Source: an uncultured Alphaproteobacteria bacterium (lineage in GTDB: Bacteria; Pseudomonadota; Alphaproteobacteria; HIMB59; GCA-002718135). From it: a stretch of DNA of 64,000 nucleotides. The stretch spans positions 62,001 to 126,000 of the forward strand of contig CACNNQ010000004.1 of assembly GCA_902621855.1 (NCBI GenBank), written 5' to 3'. Made by a program: the position numbers and the translations under genes. The notes beneath the pieces were generated by a model, which had not been told where the DNA came from, searched no databases, and was given only the letters and a program-made list of their open reading frames with translations. This document shows, piece by piece, positions 35,290 through 42,856 of this stretch (the stretch's first letter is position 1; the number at the start of each line of letters is the position of its first letter).

Positions 35290-36480
35290 GTGAAATCTAA
35301 ATTTGAAAGAATTAATAGATTGCCTCCATATATATTCGGGGAAATTAATTCACTTAAAATGAAACTAAGATCAGAGGGTAGGGATATTATTGATTTTGGT
35401 ATGGGCAACCCTGATATGCCAACACCTGTTCACATAAGACAGAAATTAAAAGAAGTTATAGATAAGCCAGGAGTTGGACGTTATTCAGTATCTAAGGGTA
35501 TTAATGGATTAAGAAAAGCTCAGGCTAAATATTATAAAAAAAGGTTTAATGTGAATTTAAATCCATCAAATGAAATAATTGTAACAATTGGCTCAAAAGA
35601 AGGTCTGGCAAATTTAGCTCAAGCTATTACCTCAAAAGGAGATAGGATTTTATGTCCTGATCCATCATATCCAGTTCATCCATATGGATTTATGATTGCT
35701 GGAGCAAAATTAACACCCTTGAGAACATTTTTTAATGGACAGTTTGATAGTAACAAATTTTTATCAAATATAATTAATAATTTAAAAAAATATTCTTCAA
35801 TAAAAGTTATTATCGTCTCTTTTCCTTCTAATCCAACAGCTCAGATAGTTAATTTAGATTTTTATAAAGAATTAATAAAAATTGCAAAAAAATATCAAGT
35901 TTATATTTTATCTGATTTAGCTTATTCTGAAATTTATTTTGGTAAATATCCACCTCCATCAATATTAGAAGTTAAAGGAGCTAAGAACATAGCTGTTGAA
36001 TTTACAACTTTATCTAAAACTTATGCAATGGCAGGATGGAGAATAGGTTTTGCTGTTGGAAACAAAACTTTAATTGAAGCATTAACAAAAATTAAATCAT
36101 ATGTAGACTATGGTGCTTTTACTCCTGTTCAAGTAGCAGCCACTGCCGCCTTAAATGGATCTCAAAAATGTGTAGAAGAAATAAGAGAGACTTATAAAAA
36201 AAGAAGAGATGTTTTAATAGAGTCTTTTGAAAGAGCTGGTTGGGATAAAATTCCAGTTCCTGAAGCATCAATGTTTGTATGGGCTCCTTTACCAAAAAAA
36301 TATGAAAAAATCGGTTCTATGAAATTTGCTAAAAATTTAATGATAAATGCCGATGTTGCAGTTGCACCTGGTTTAGCTTTTGGAAAAGGAGGTGAAGGCT
36401 TTGTTCGAATTGGTTTAGTAGAAAATACTCAAAGAATAAGACAAGCAGCTAAAAATATTAAAAAATATTTTAATACTTAA
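35290..36480 (+). CDS. alaC: Alanine transaminase AlaC-type class I/II aminotransferase
   Basis: A PLP-dependent fold-type I aminotransferase, 396 residues. The PLP-binding Lys243 is in LSKTYAMAGWRIGF, the Asp209/Tyr212 pair in SDLAYSEIYF, and VSFPSNPTAQ near 176 is the substrate-carboxylate region. The start RINRLPPYIFGEIN and the IIDFGMGNPDMPTP segment match E. coli AlaC and related glutamate-pyruvate transaminases, making alanine synthesis the best guess; LL-diaminopimelate aminotransferase activity is an alternative. It starts with GTG. Confidence 0.87.
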   Translation: MKSKFERINRLPPYIFGEINSLKMKLRSEGRDIIDFGMGNPDMPTPVHIRQKLKEVIDKPGVGRYSVSKGINGLRKAQAKYYKKRFNVNLNPSNEIIVTIGSKEGLANLAQAITSKGDRILCPDPSYPVHPYGFMIAGAKLTPLRTFFNGQFDSNKFLSNIINNLKKYSSIKVIIVSFPSNPTAQIVNLDFYKELIKIAKKYQVYILSDLAYSEIYFGKYPPPSILEVKGAKNIAVEFTTLSKTYAMAGWRIGFAVGNKTLIEALTKIKSYVDYGAFTPVQVAATAALNGSQKCVEEIRETYKKRRDVLIESFERAGWDKIPVPEASMFVWAPLPKKYEKIGSMKFAKNLMINADVAVAPGLAFGKGGEGFVRIGLVENTQRIRQAAKNIKKYFNT

Positions 36481-36482
36481 TA

Positions 36483-37460
36483 TCAAACTGTTAAAATCTT
36501 AATATAATGAGATAATTTTTCTCCTGCACTCCAAGCATCACTTAAACTTTTTCCTATTACCCAATCTCCAGTTAAAAATATTTTATTATCTTTAGAATTT
36601 ATCCAATATTTTTTAGACAAGCTATTATAACTTATATTTGTTTGTGCATATAACCATCTATGTGATTTAATAAATCTTATTTTATTTTTAATTTTAAATG
36701 TGTTTTCAAAAATTGTTTGAGCATATTTTTCAAGACTTTTGTCATCTATATCAATATTTGTTTTTGTATATTCTGAACTCATGTTTAATACCCAACATTC
36801 ATCAATTAAATTTTTAAACTTTATATTTTGATTCATAAAGAAACTGATATCTTTATGTAAATGCAAACCTCCACTTAGATTTATGTTATTTTTACCTTTG
36901 TAACTCAACATTATTGTATGAATTGGATCATATGACGGTTCATGCATTATTTTATTAAAATCAATTAAATTTGATGAAAGTTCTTTAGATTGTAAATAAG
37001 GTATACAGATCAAAACATAATCAAAATTTTTAAATTCATCTCTATCAGAATACAGTGTGTACGCACCTTTGTTATTTTTTTTAATTTTTATTATTTTTGT
37101 ATTAAAATAATTATTTAAACTAATGTTTTCAAATATAGATTTAGGAATTGAATTCATTCCATTTTTACCAATGATAATTTTTTTCTTTGTTTTTTTATTT
37201 TTTAAATAATTTGTTGCAAAATCTATTTCTATCTCTTTTACTATGTTAAGTTTATTTATTAATTCATTTAACTGTAATACATTATGATTTACTGATAAAT
37301 AATGTGCACCATGGTCAAAAAAATAATTATCATGTATTCTTGTAGAAACCCTTCCTCCTGGTCTCCATGATTTATCAAATAATGTAATCTTTTGTCCTTC
37401 AAGATTATAAGCTATAGATAAGCCAGTCATACCAGCTCCAATTATTGCTATATTTTTCAC
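36483..37460 (-). CDS. FAD/NAD(P)-dependent oxidoreductase (renalase-like amine oxidase family)
   Basis: A 325-residue flavoprotein. The dinucleotide motif GAGMTG is at residues 8-13, followed by FDKSWRPGGRVSTR (FAD ribose/phosphate loop) and FFDHGAHYL near 48-54, which together are typical of the renalase-like NAD(P)/FAD group. LTGDWVIGKSLSDAWSAG near the C-terminus is the second flavin motif. The start is GTG directly after the stop of the 67-residue ORF, so these are translationally coupled. The substrate is unknown. Confidence 0.85.
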   Translation of the reverse strand: MKNIAIIGAGMTGLSIAYNLEGQKITLFDKSWRPGGRVSTRIHDNYFFDHGAHYLSVNHNVLQLNELINKLNIVKEIEIDFATNYLKNKKTKKKIIIGKNGMNSIPKSIFENISLNNYFNTKIIKIKKNNKGAYTLYSDRDEFKNFDYVLICIPYLQSKELSSNLIDFNKIMHEPSYDPIHTIMLSYKGKNNINLSGGLHLHKDISFFMNQNIKFKNLIDECWVLNMSSEYTKTNIDIDDKSLEKYAQTIFENTFKIKNKIRFIKSHRWLYAQTNISYNSLSKKYWINSKDNKIFLTGDWVIGKSLSDAWSAGEKLSHYIKILTV

Positions 37461-37664
37461 TTAATTAATATTAACTATTGGCAAAATTGTTGTTCTAGAA
37501 AAATAAAGTTTTTTTAAACCAAATTTACTGCATAAATTTTTGTATTTTTGTTTTTGGGGTAAATTAATTGTTTTAAACTGAATATTATCATGACCAAACA
37601 ACATTTTCTGCCCATTTATTTCATATAATTTTTTATAAATACTAGATTTTCTTCTTATAACCAT
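37461..37664 (-). CDS. Small basic hypothetical protein, 67 residues
   Basis: An ATG-started frame whose stop abuts the GTG of the flavoprotein gene without a gap (TAAGTG), which supports co-translation. The product is rich in Lys with no transmembrane segment and carries no motif I know. It could alternatively be an upstream extension region of the flavoprotein messenger without a function. Confidence 0.45.
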   Translation of the reverse strand: MVIRRKSSIYKKLYEINGQKMLFGHDNIQFKTINLPQKQKYKNLCSKFGLKKLYFSRTTILPIVNIN

Positions 37665-37667
37665 AAT

Positions 37668-37751
37668 TTAATAAAAAAAATAAATAGTTAAATTTAACGC
37701 AGCAAAAATAAATACTATAGCAACAGCAGCATATAAGTTTCTCTTGTTCAT
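37668..37751 (-). CDS. Small single-pass membrane peptide, 27 residues
   Basis: A minus-strand frame starts MNKRNLYAAVAIVFIF and continues hydrophobic to the end, the charge pattern expected for a one-helix membrane peptide. Its stop is 3 bases from the next ATG. The positive-inside start and the tight spacing to the following ORF support it, but it is very short. Confidence 0.45.
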   Translation of the reverse strand: MNKRNLYAAVAIVFIFAALNLTIYFFY

Positions 37752-37795
37752 GTCTATTTATAATTAAATATATACTTAAAAGTCAATATACTAAT

Positions 37796-38653
37796 TTAGT
37801 TTAACATTAATGACTTTAAGAAATCTAAGTTTTCAATTAATCGTCTTAATTCTTCTGGATCTAATCCCTTTAAGTTTTCTTTAAATAAGTTCTGATAGTC
37901 TAGTGTATCAATTCTATCAGTATAAATTTCTTTTAAAGAAATTGTGTTAGAATTATCATAATCATAGTTCCCAATTAATATTTTTGATAACGCAGGGAAT
38001 AATAGAGAAGTAGTTGTGTAGGTAGCAAATCCTATATCTCTATCCTCTTCTTGCCTTTTATCAATAAAAGTAAAGTATATAGCAATTCTAGCAGCACGAG
38101 TTAATTCTGCTACTGATAATTCATCATCTTGGGATACATCTAAAAATGAAAAAGTTTCATTAATACAATTAGCAGGGTTGCTATCATTACTACATGTTTC
38201 AATTAATTGTGAATTCATCAAATTAATAATTTCACCATAAATAATTTGATATATGCTGGGAATTGACTCACATTTTTCATAAGCTGAGTAATCTGATGAA
38301 TTTAAAAAGGAATAGTCAATACCATCCCAATTTTCAGGAACAGTAAGTTCAATTAAAACATCTCCATCTTTTTTTAAAAAATAATAATAACTACCGTCTA
38401 ATTCACCCCATTTGTATGCTGACCAATCTTGTACTTTTGAAGTTTTTGACACATTAAAGCCTACATATGACTCATCAATCCACATACTTGTATTATTTGA
38501 TATGATGAAAACTTGATCTTCTATATTGCAGTTTTCACTCCAAATACCCTGCATATCTTTTGGAAAATCATCTTCAAAAATTAATTCTGCATTGACATTA
38601 GATGTAAATAAAAAAAGAATACAAATAATTAATTTTAATAAACTATCCTTCAT
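37796..38653 (-). CDS. Secreted protein with two EF-hand-like calcium loops
   Basis: A 285-residue protein with a signal peptide (residues 1-22, ending SNVNA). The N-terminal half is beta-rich with paired Cys (C42, C128). The C-terminal half carries two 12-residue EF-hand loops: one from Asp172 to Glu183 and one from Asp231 to Glu242, each with acidic or hydroxyl residues at positions 1, 3, 5, 7, 9 and 12. It is therefore probably a periplasmic or surface calcium-binding protein. Its start overlaps the end of the upstream glycine-zipper lipoprotein gene by 11 bases. Confidence 0.75.
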   Translation of the reverse strand: MKDSLLKLIICILFLFTSNVNAELIFEDDFPKDMQGIWSENCNIEDQVFIISNNTSMWIDESYVGFNVSKTSKVQDWSAYKWGELDGSYYYFLKKDGDVLIELTVPENWDGIDYSFLNSSDYSAYEKCESIPSIYQIIYGEIINLMNSQLIETCSNDSNPANCINETFSFLDVSQDDELSVAELTRAARIAIYFTFIDKRQEEDRDIGFATYTTTSLLFPALSKILIGNYDYDNSNTISLKEIYTDRIDTLDYQNLFKENLKGLDPEELRRLIENLDFLKSLMLN

Positions 38654-39152
38654 AAGGCATTATTCTTATTACATCTCCGTAAATTATTACAACTTTTTGA
38701 CCATTTGAAAGTGGGGTATTATCTCCTTGTACAAAAGCTTTATCTTGATCATTTTGACAATTAGAAATGTCACCACCACATTCATCAATATTTACAATAT
38801 ATTGGAAACCATCATGATTGCCAATTTTTGACTGTATTACTGAACCCATAGCTGCACCTCCAATAGTGCCGTATACAATAGCAATATCCTGGCACTTAGT
38901 TCCCAATATTTCTTCTTCTCCACATATTTGAGAAGCTAAAAGACCCCCAATCATAGCACCCGCAGTTGCTCCAATCCAATCACTTTCACCTTCTATTTTT
39001 ACAGGAAGAGATGTTTTAATTGTACCATATTCAATATTAGTAACTTTCTGCGCATCAGATTTTTTAACTTTATTTGGAGATGTGGTGTTACAAGAAATTA
39101 GTGAAACTCCTATAATACAGAAAATAACTACTAATTTTATATATTTGGTCAT
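38643..39152 (-). CDS. Glycine-zipper outer membrane lipoprotein (SlyB/Pcp-like)
   Basis: A 169-residue lipoprotein: lipobox LISC with the modified Cys at residue 21, then a 17-kDa-antigen-like glycine zipper (GATAGAMIGGLLASQ near 61 and IGGAAMGSV near 97), and a C-terminal beta-type segment ending in VIRIMPYEG. These proteins sit in the outer membrane and support envelope integrity. An insert with paired Cys (ICGEEE...TKCQD) interrupts the zipper, which is unusual. It is the first gene of a pair with the EF-hand protein. Confidence 0.8.
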   Translation of the reverse strand: MTKYIKLVVIFCIIGVSLISCNTTSPNKVKKSDAQKVTNIEYGTIKTSLPVKIEGESDWIGATAGAMIGGLLASQICGEEEILGTKCQDIAIVYGTIGGAAMGSVIQSKIGNHDGFQYIVNIDECGGDISNCQNDQDKAFVQGDNTPLSNGQKVVIIYGDVIRIMPYEG

Positions 39153-39245
39153 TAATTCAAATTATTATAAATTAAAATTGTCTAAAATAAGTAATTATAT
39201 TTAATAAATGATATCATTTTTCTAATAACTTACTATTTAAATGAT

Positions 39246-40724
39246 ATGAAAAGTCTATTTTTAGTACTAGGAAATCAATTATTTCCACAAAAACATCTAA
39301 ATAAATACAAAGATTCTACTTTTTTTATGTGTGAAAGTTATGATCTTTGTACTTTTCAAAAACATCATAAACTAAAGCTTATACTATTTTTATCCTCTAT
39401 GAGATCATATGCTGATCAACTAAAAAAAAATAAATTTAAAGTAAACTATATTGATATAAATAAGGATTTTAAAATCTCCTATGAAAAGAAATTAGAGAAT
39501 TATATTAATAAAAATAAATTTAAAGAATTAATTTCTTTTGAAATTGAAGATAAATTTTTTGAAAATAAAATAATAATTTTATGTAAAAAAAATAATATCA
39601 AATTAACTTTTATACAATCACCTATGTTTTTAAATTCTAGAGATGAATTTAAAAACTATTTAAGTCAAACAAAAAAACCTTTTATGGCAAATTTTTATAA
39701 AATTGCCCGTTCTAAATTAGATATTTTAATGGTGAATAATAAACCTAAAGGTGGAAAATGGAGTTTTGATGAGGATAACAGAAAAAAACTTCCTAAGGAT
39801 ATTAAGATACCAGATATGATTATTGCAAAAGAGACAAAACATACAAAAGTTTTAAAAAAACAAATAAATAAATTTTTTAAAAATCATCCAGGTCAGGTTG
39901 ATAATTTTTGGCTACCTACTACTTATGATGATACTATCAAATGGTTAGATTATTTTATTGTTAACAAATTTAATTTATTTGGTGACTACGAAGATGCTGT
40001 TGACACTAATAACAATTTTCTATTTCATAGCGCACTAAGTCCAATGATTAATTTAGGCTTGATAACGCCACAACTTATAATCGAGAGAGTAAAAAAGGTA
40101 GAAAATAAAATTAAAATAAATTCTTACGAAGGTTATATTAGGCAAATTATTGGATGGAGAGAATTTATAAGAGGAATTTACCAAAATTATGATAAACAAT
40201 TAGAAAATAATAATTTCTTTAAGCATAAAAATTCACTAACTAAGAAATGGTATGATGGCACAACCGGCTTAGACCCATTAGATCATTCAATTAAAACTGC
40301 TCAAAAATATGGATACACTCATCATATTGAGAGATTAATGATATTATGTAACATAATGAACTTATGTGAAATTAAACCCAATGAAGTTTATAATTGGTTC
40401 ATGGAAATGTTCGTTGATAGCTCTGATTGGGTAATGTCACCTAATGTTTATGGTATGGGATTGTTCAGTGATGGAGGTATTTTTAGTACTAAACCTTATA
40501 TCTGTGGATCAAGTTATTTTATGAAAATGATGAATTTTAAAAAGGGTAATTGGAATGATATAATGGATGGATTATATTGGCGCTTTATAAATAAAAATAG
40601 AAAGTTTTTTCAATCTAATCCTCGTTTAAACATGATGGTAAATATTTATGATAAAATGAATGTTGAGAGAAAAAACCATATAATTAAGAAAGCAAATCAA
40701 TTTATTCGTGATAATACAAATTAA
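39246..40724 (+). CDS. Cryptochrome/photolyase-related protein (PhrB-like, DPRP family)
   Basis: A 492-residue flavoprotein of the deoxyribodipyrimidine photolyase-related family (prokaryotic (6-4) photolyases). The N-terminal LVLGNQLF, HHKLKLILFLSSMRSYA and IRQIIGWREFIRGIY blocks, the HHIERLMILCNIM helix and PNVYGMGLFSDGG flavin-binding loop are typical. In the region where FeS-containing members have a CxxC and a further Cys, this protein reads FKKGNWNDIMDGLYWRF with no Cys, so a 4Fe-4S cluster is unlikely. Light-driven DNA repair is the probable role. Its stop overlaps the Nudix ATG by one base. Confidence 0.87.
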   Translation: MKSLFLVLGNQLFPQKHLNKYKDSTFFMCESYDLCTFQKHHKLKLILFLSSMRSYADQLKKNKFKVNYIDINKDFKISYEKKLENYINKNKFKELISFEIEDKFFENKIIILCKKNNIKLTFIQSPMFLNSRDEFKNYLSQTKKPFMANFYKIARSKLDILMVNNKPKGGKWSFDEDNRKKLPKDIKIPDMIIAKETKHTKVLKKQINKFFKNHPGQVDNFWLPTTYDDTIKWLDYFIVNKFNLFGDYEDAVDTNNNFLFHSALSPMINLGLITPQLIIERVKKVENKIKINSYEGYIRQIIGWREFIRGIYQNYDKQLENNNFFKHKNSLTKKWYDGTTGLDPLDHSIKTAQKYGYTHHIERLMILCNIMNLCEIKPNEVYNWFMEMFVDSSDWVMSPNVYGMGLFSDGGIFSTKPYICGSSYFMKMMNFKKGNWNDIMDGLYWRFINKNRKFFQSNPRLNMMVNIYDKMNVERKNHIIKKANQFIRDNTN

Positions 40725-41101
40725 TGAAAAAAATTAATGTTGCTGCAGCAATAATAACTAAAGATAATAAATTTTTTATTGCTAAAAGAAATAAAAACAA
40801 ACATCTTGGTGGTTTTTATGAATTTCCTGGAGGTAAACAGGATGTAAATGAAACTTTGCAGCAAACAGTAATTAGAGAAATAAAAGAAGAACTTAATATT
40901 CACGTTCAAGTTGGAAATAAATTAGGTGAAGAACATTACAAAGATGATAAAATCAATGTACATCTTCATTATTTTTTTTGTAAAATTATAAGTGGTGACA
41001 TAATCTTAAACGAGCACGAAGACTCTGCATGGGTGTCTAAAGAAGAATTTAAAAATTATAATTTTGCAGAAGGAGATAGTGATATAATTTCTTTGTTATA
41101 A
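40724..41101 (+). CDS. mutT: Nudix hydrolase, MutT-like 8-oxo-dGTP diphosphatase
   Basis: A 125-residue Nudix enzyme that likely removes oxidised nucleotides from the dNTP pool. The Nudix box spans Gly37 to Ile59 (GKQDVNE...REIKEELNI) with the final Gly replaced by Asn. The VAAAIITKDNKFFIAKR start and LGGFYEFPGGK are MutT-like. It is one-base overlapped (TAATG) with the photolyase gene, so the two form a DNA-damage defence pair. Confidence 0.88.
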   Translation: MKKINVAAAIITKDNKFFIAKRNKNKHLGGFYEFPGGKQDVNETLQQTVIREIKEELNIHVQVGNKLGEEHYKDDKINVHLHYFFCKIISGDIILNEHEDSAWVSKEEFKNYNFAEGDSDIISLL

Positions 41102-41102
41102 A

Positions 41103-41672
41103 TTAAATTAGACTTTCTCCTTTCTTTAAATTCAATATTTTTGGTCCTCTAATTTGAGAAATTAAATTTTTGAAACTTATACCTTCTGGTTTGGAATATT
41201 TAAGCTTATAACTTTTTGTTAGTAAAGGATCATATGTTTCAATAAATTTTATATCTTTACTAAGATTTTGTTTATCATCAAAAATATAATCTTGCATTTG
41301 TATTGCAGCTATTGGAGTAATACTTGTATCTATATTTACTTTGCAAAGTTTTGGTATCAGCATAAACATTGTATCATTATAATTAGTGTGATCAATTCCA
41401 ATAATACTATAGCAATTAGTACAGTATACTCTAGTAGAGTCAGCTTTTTGTCTTAGTTGAAATGAATGCATCCATTTTTTACCTGAGACTTTTGATAAAT
41501 CAGAACGAAAATATATTAATTTTTGTAACTTATCTGGTTTTAAACCACCATTTATAAAACCCCATTCAGCAGCTTGCCTACAATCTTCACAAGCACAAAA
41601 CAATGAATATAATATTTTACTATAGTTTAAAAAAATTTTACATTTACCACAATTGCAAGATATAAATGTCAT
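41103..41672 (-). CDS. GFA/CENP-V family protein
   Basis: A 189-residue zinc protein of the glutathione-dependent formaldehyde-activating (GFA) fold. Zinc ligands are visible as CNCGKC at residues 6-11, CACEDC at 26-31 and YCTNC near 90; the QLRQKADSTRVYCTNC segment is typical. Members often bind glutathione adducts but many have unknown function. It is convergent with the Nudix gene with one base between them. Confidence 0.82.
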   Translation of the reverse strand: MTFISCNCGKCKIFLNYSKILYSLFCACEDCRQAAEWGFINGGLKPDKLQKLIYFRSDLSKVSGKKWMHSFQLRQKADSTRVYCTNCYSIIGIDHTNYNDTMFMLIPKLCKVNIDTSITPIAAIQMQDYIFDDKQNLSKDIKFIETYDPLLTKSYKLKYSKPEGISFKNLISQIRGPKILNLKKGESLI

Positions 41673-41787
41673 TCGTATTTTTTAAAATATTTTACTTAAT
41701 AAATAAATTATTTATTTGGCAAAACTCTAGGGAAATATTTATTTGTGTAAACATTATAGAAGATTAGTGATATGTGATCTACAATTT

Positions 41788-42492
41788 ATGAAGGTAGATA
41801 AGAATCAAATATCAGCTTGGGGTGTCCATGCTTTTACTGGCTCTGGTGCTATACTAGGTTTTTTAGCACTAATTTCAATTTTAAATAATGATCAAGTGGG
41901 CAGCTTTTTATGGCTAGGAATGGCGTTATTAGTTGATGGAGTTGACGGGACGTTGGCAAGAAGAGTAGGGGTTGAAGAAAAAGCTCCAAACCTTGATGGT
42001 ATTATATTGGACGCAATTATTGATTATCTTAATTACGTTATAAATCCGGCACTAATGATTTATTGGTTTGGAATGGTACCTTCAGGTTTTGAGGTGTTTT
42101 TACCTGCACTAATTTTTGGAGTCTCTTTATATACATTTATAAATGTAAACATGAAAACTGAAGATTATTATTTTCAAGGCTTTCCAGCACTTTGGAACGT
42201 AGTAGTCTTGTATTTTTTTATTTTAAATACTAATGAATGGATTAACTTGTTAGTAATTGTTATTTTGTCAATTTTAACATTTGTACCTTGGAAATTTGTT
42301 CATCCTTTAAGAGTAAAATCTTACAGAAATTTAACAATTTTTTTTACAGTAATATGGTCAGCGACAACTTTGAGATTAGTAACAAAATCTGAGTATAATT
42401 TAATTATTAATGACACTGTAGTTTTAATAACTTGGTTGATATGTACGGGGTATTTTACTTACATTTGTTTTATAAGATCTATTAGAGATTAA
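41788..42492 (+). CDS. pcs: Phosphatidylcholine synthase (CDP-alcohol phosphatidyltransferase family)
   Basis: An inner-membrane enzyme that condenses choline with CDP-diacylglycerol to make phosphatidylcholine. The start ISAWGVHAFTGSG and the NPALMIYWFGMVP segment are specific to bacterial Pcs. The CDP-alcohol motif is intact: Asp50, Asp53-Gly54, Ala57-Arg58, Gly71, Asp75 and Asp79. Seven to eight helices follow. I chose the ATG just before the Pcs-specific start; a TTG 45 bases upstream would add a hydrophilic lead with no family match. It suggests choline-derived membrane lipids. Confidence 0.92.
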   Translation: MKVDKNQISAWGVHAFTGSGAILGFLALISILNNDQVGSFLWLGMALLVDGVDGTLARRVGVEEKAPNLDGIILDAIIDYLNYVINPALMIYWFGMVPSGFEVFLPALIFGVSLYTFINVNMKTEDYYFQGFPALWNVVVLYFFILNTNEWINLLVIVILSILTFVPWKFVHPLRVKSYRNLTIFFTVIWSATTLRLVTKSEYNLIINDTVVLITWLICTGYFTYICFIRSIRD

Positions 42493-42525
42493 TAAAAAAA
42501 CTAATAAAACTAATGTTTTGTAAAG

Positions 42526-42544
42526 GTATGCAATTATTGCATAC
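42526..42544. promoter_or_regulatory. 19-base perfect palindrome (operator or terminator hairpin)
   Basis: GTATGCAAT, a central T, and ATTGCATAC form a perfect inverted repeat 34 bases after the pcs stop and 57 bases before the first riboswitch. It could be a regulator binding site for the downstream operon, or a 7-bp stem with a 5-nt loop that ends pcs transcription. No T-run follows, so an operator is at least as likely. Confidence 0.4.
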
Positions 42545-42600
42545 TTAATTATGCTCATAATCATTATGAAAATTTTAATTGGTTTTATAAAAGAAGCATT

Positions 42601-42652
42601 CGTTCATTTTGATATTTTTCAAAACGGAAGTAAACGAAAGTTGAAGGAACGC
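42601..42652 (+). ncRNA. Glutamine riboswitch (glnA/Downstream-peptide RNA), first tandem copy
   Basis: The sequence fits the glutamine aptamer in order. P1 is CGTTC with GAACG (42601-42605 and 42647-42651). P2 is TTTTGA with TCAAAA (42607-42612 and 42619-42624). The invariant CGGAAGTAA core follows, then P3, AAC with GTT closing a GAAA loop, and the closing GAAGGAACGC. The conserved CGGAAGTA and GAAGGAACGC strings and the three-helix junction are hallmarks of this class. It lies in the 364-base gap between pcs and the ATP-grasp gene, in sense orientation to the latter. Confidence 0.93.
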
Positions 42653-42667
42653 ATGCAAGTTATAAAT

Positions 42668-42717
42668 CGTTCAATCTGAATATTCAGATCGGAAGTAAGT
42701 TAATACTGAAGGAACGC
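42668..42717 (+). ncRNA. Glutamine riboswitch (glnA/Downstream-peptide RNA), second tandem copy
   Basis: The second aptamer lies 15 bases after the first. P1 CGTTC/GAACG is identical. P2 is changed to ATCTGA/TCAGAT and P3 to AGT/ACT with a TAAT loop, yet both helices still pair, so the two copies show compensatory changes while the unpaired core CGGAAGTAA and GAAGGAACGC is unchanged. Tandem glutamine aptamers are known for this class and sharpen or broaden the response. The leader ORF starts 59 bases later. Confidence 0.94.
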
Positions 42718-42776
42718 GGATCTTAATAATAATTTCCATAGCTAAGCATGAAAAGTAACAGAAAGAAAGGTTTGTT

Positions 42777-42854
42777 ATGATTAATGATAGGGTGATTATT
42801 AAAAAAGTACTCCTTATAATCCTCTTTAATTCATCCTATCATTTTGATTTTTAA
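42777..42854 (+). CDS. Riboswitch-associated leader ORF, 25 residues
   Basis: An ATG with the best ribosome-binding site of the region (GAAAGAAAGG, 6 bases spacing) opens a 25-codon frame that stops 2 bases before the ATP-grasp ATG. The ATP-grasp gene itself has no visible ribosome-binding site, so its translation may depend on this ORF. The peptide is basic then hydrophobic (KKVLLIILF) and ends in HFDF. The Downstream-peptide class of glutamine RNAs is defined by just such short ORFs. It overlaps a terminator-like hairpin, so a purely regulatory role is also possible. Confidence 0.6.
   Translation: MINDRVIIKKVLLIILFNSSYHFDF
42783..42843 (+). promoter_or_regulatory. Putative riboswitch expression platform hairpin
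   Basis: AATGATAGG and CCTATCATT form a 9-bp outer stem, with GATTAT/ATAATC pairing inside it; a T-rich tract (TTGATTTTT) follows. This resembles a long terminator or a structure that hides the ATP-grasp start. TTAATAAT at 42723-42730, just after the second aptamer, can pair with ATTATTAA inside the hairpin and could act as an anti-terminator. The fold is inferred by eye. Confidence 0.5.
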
Positions 42855-42856
42855 TT

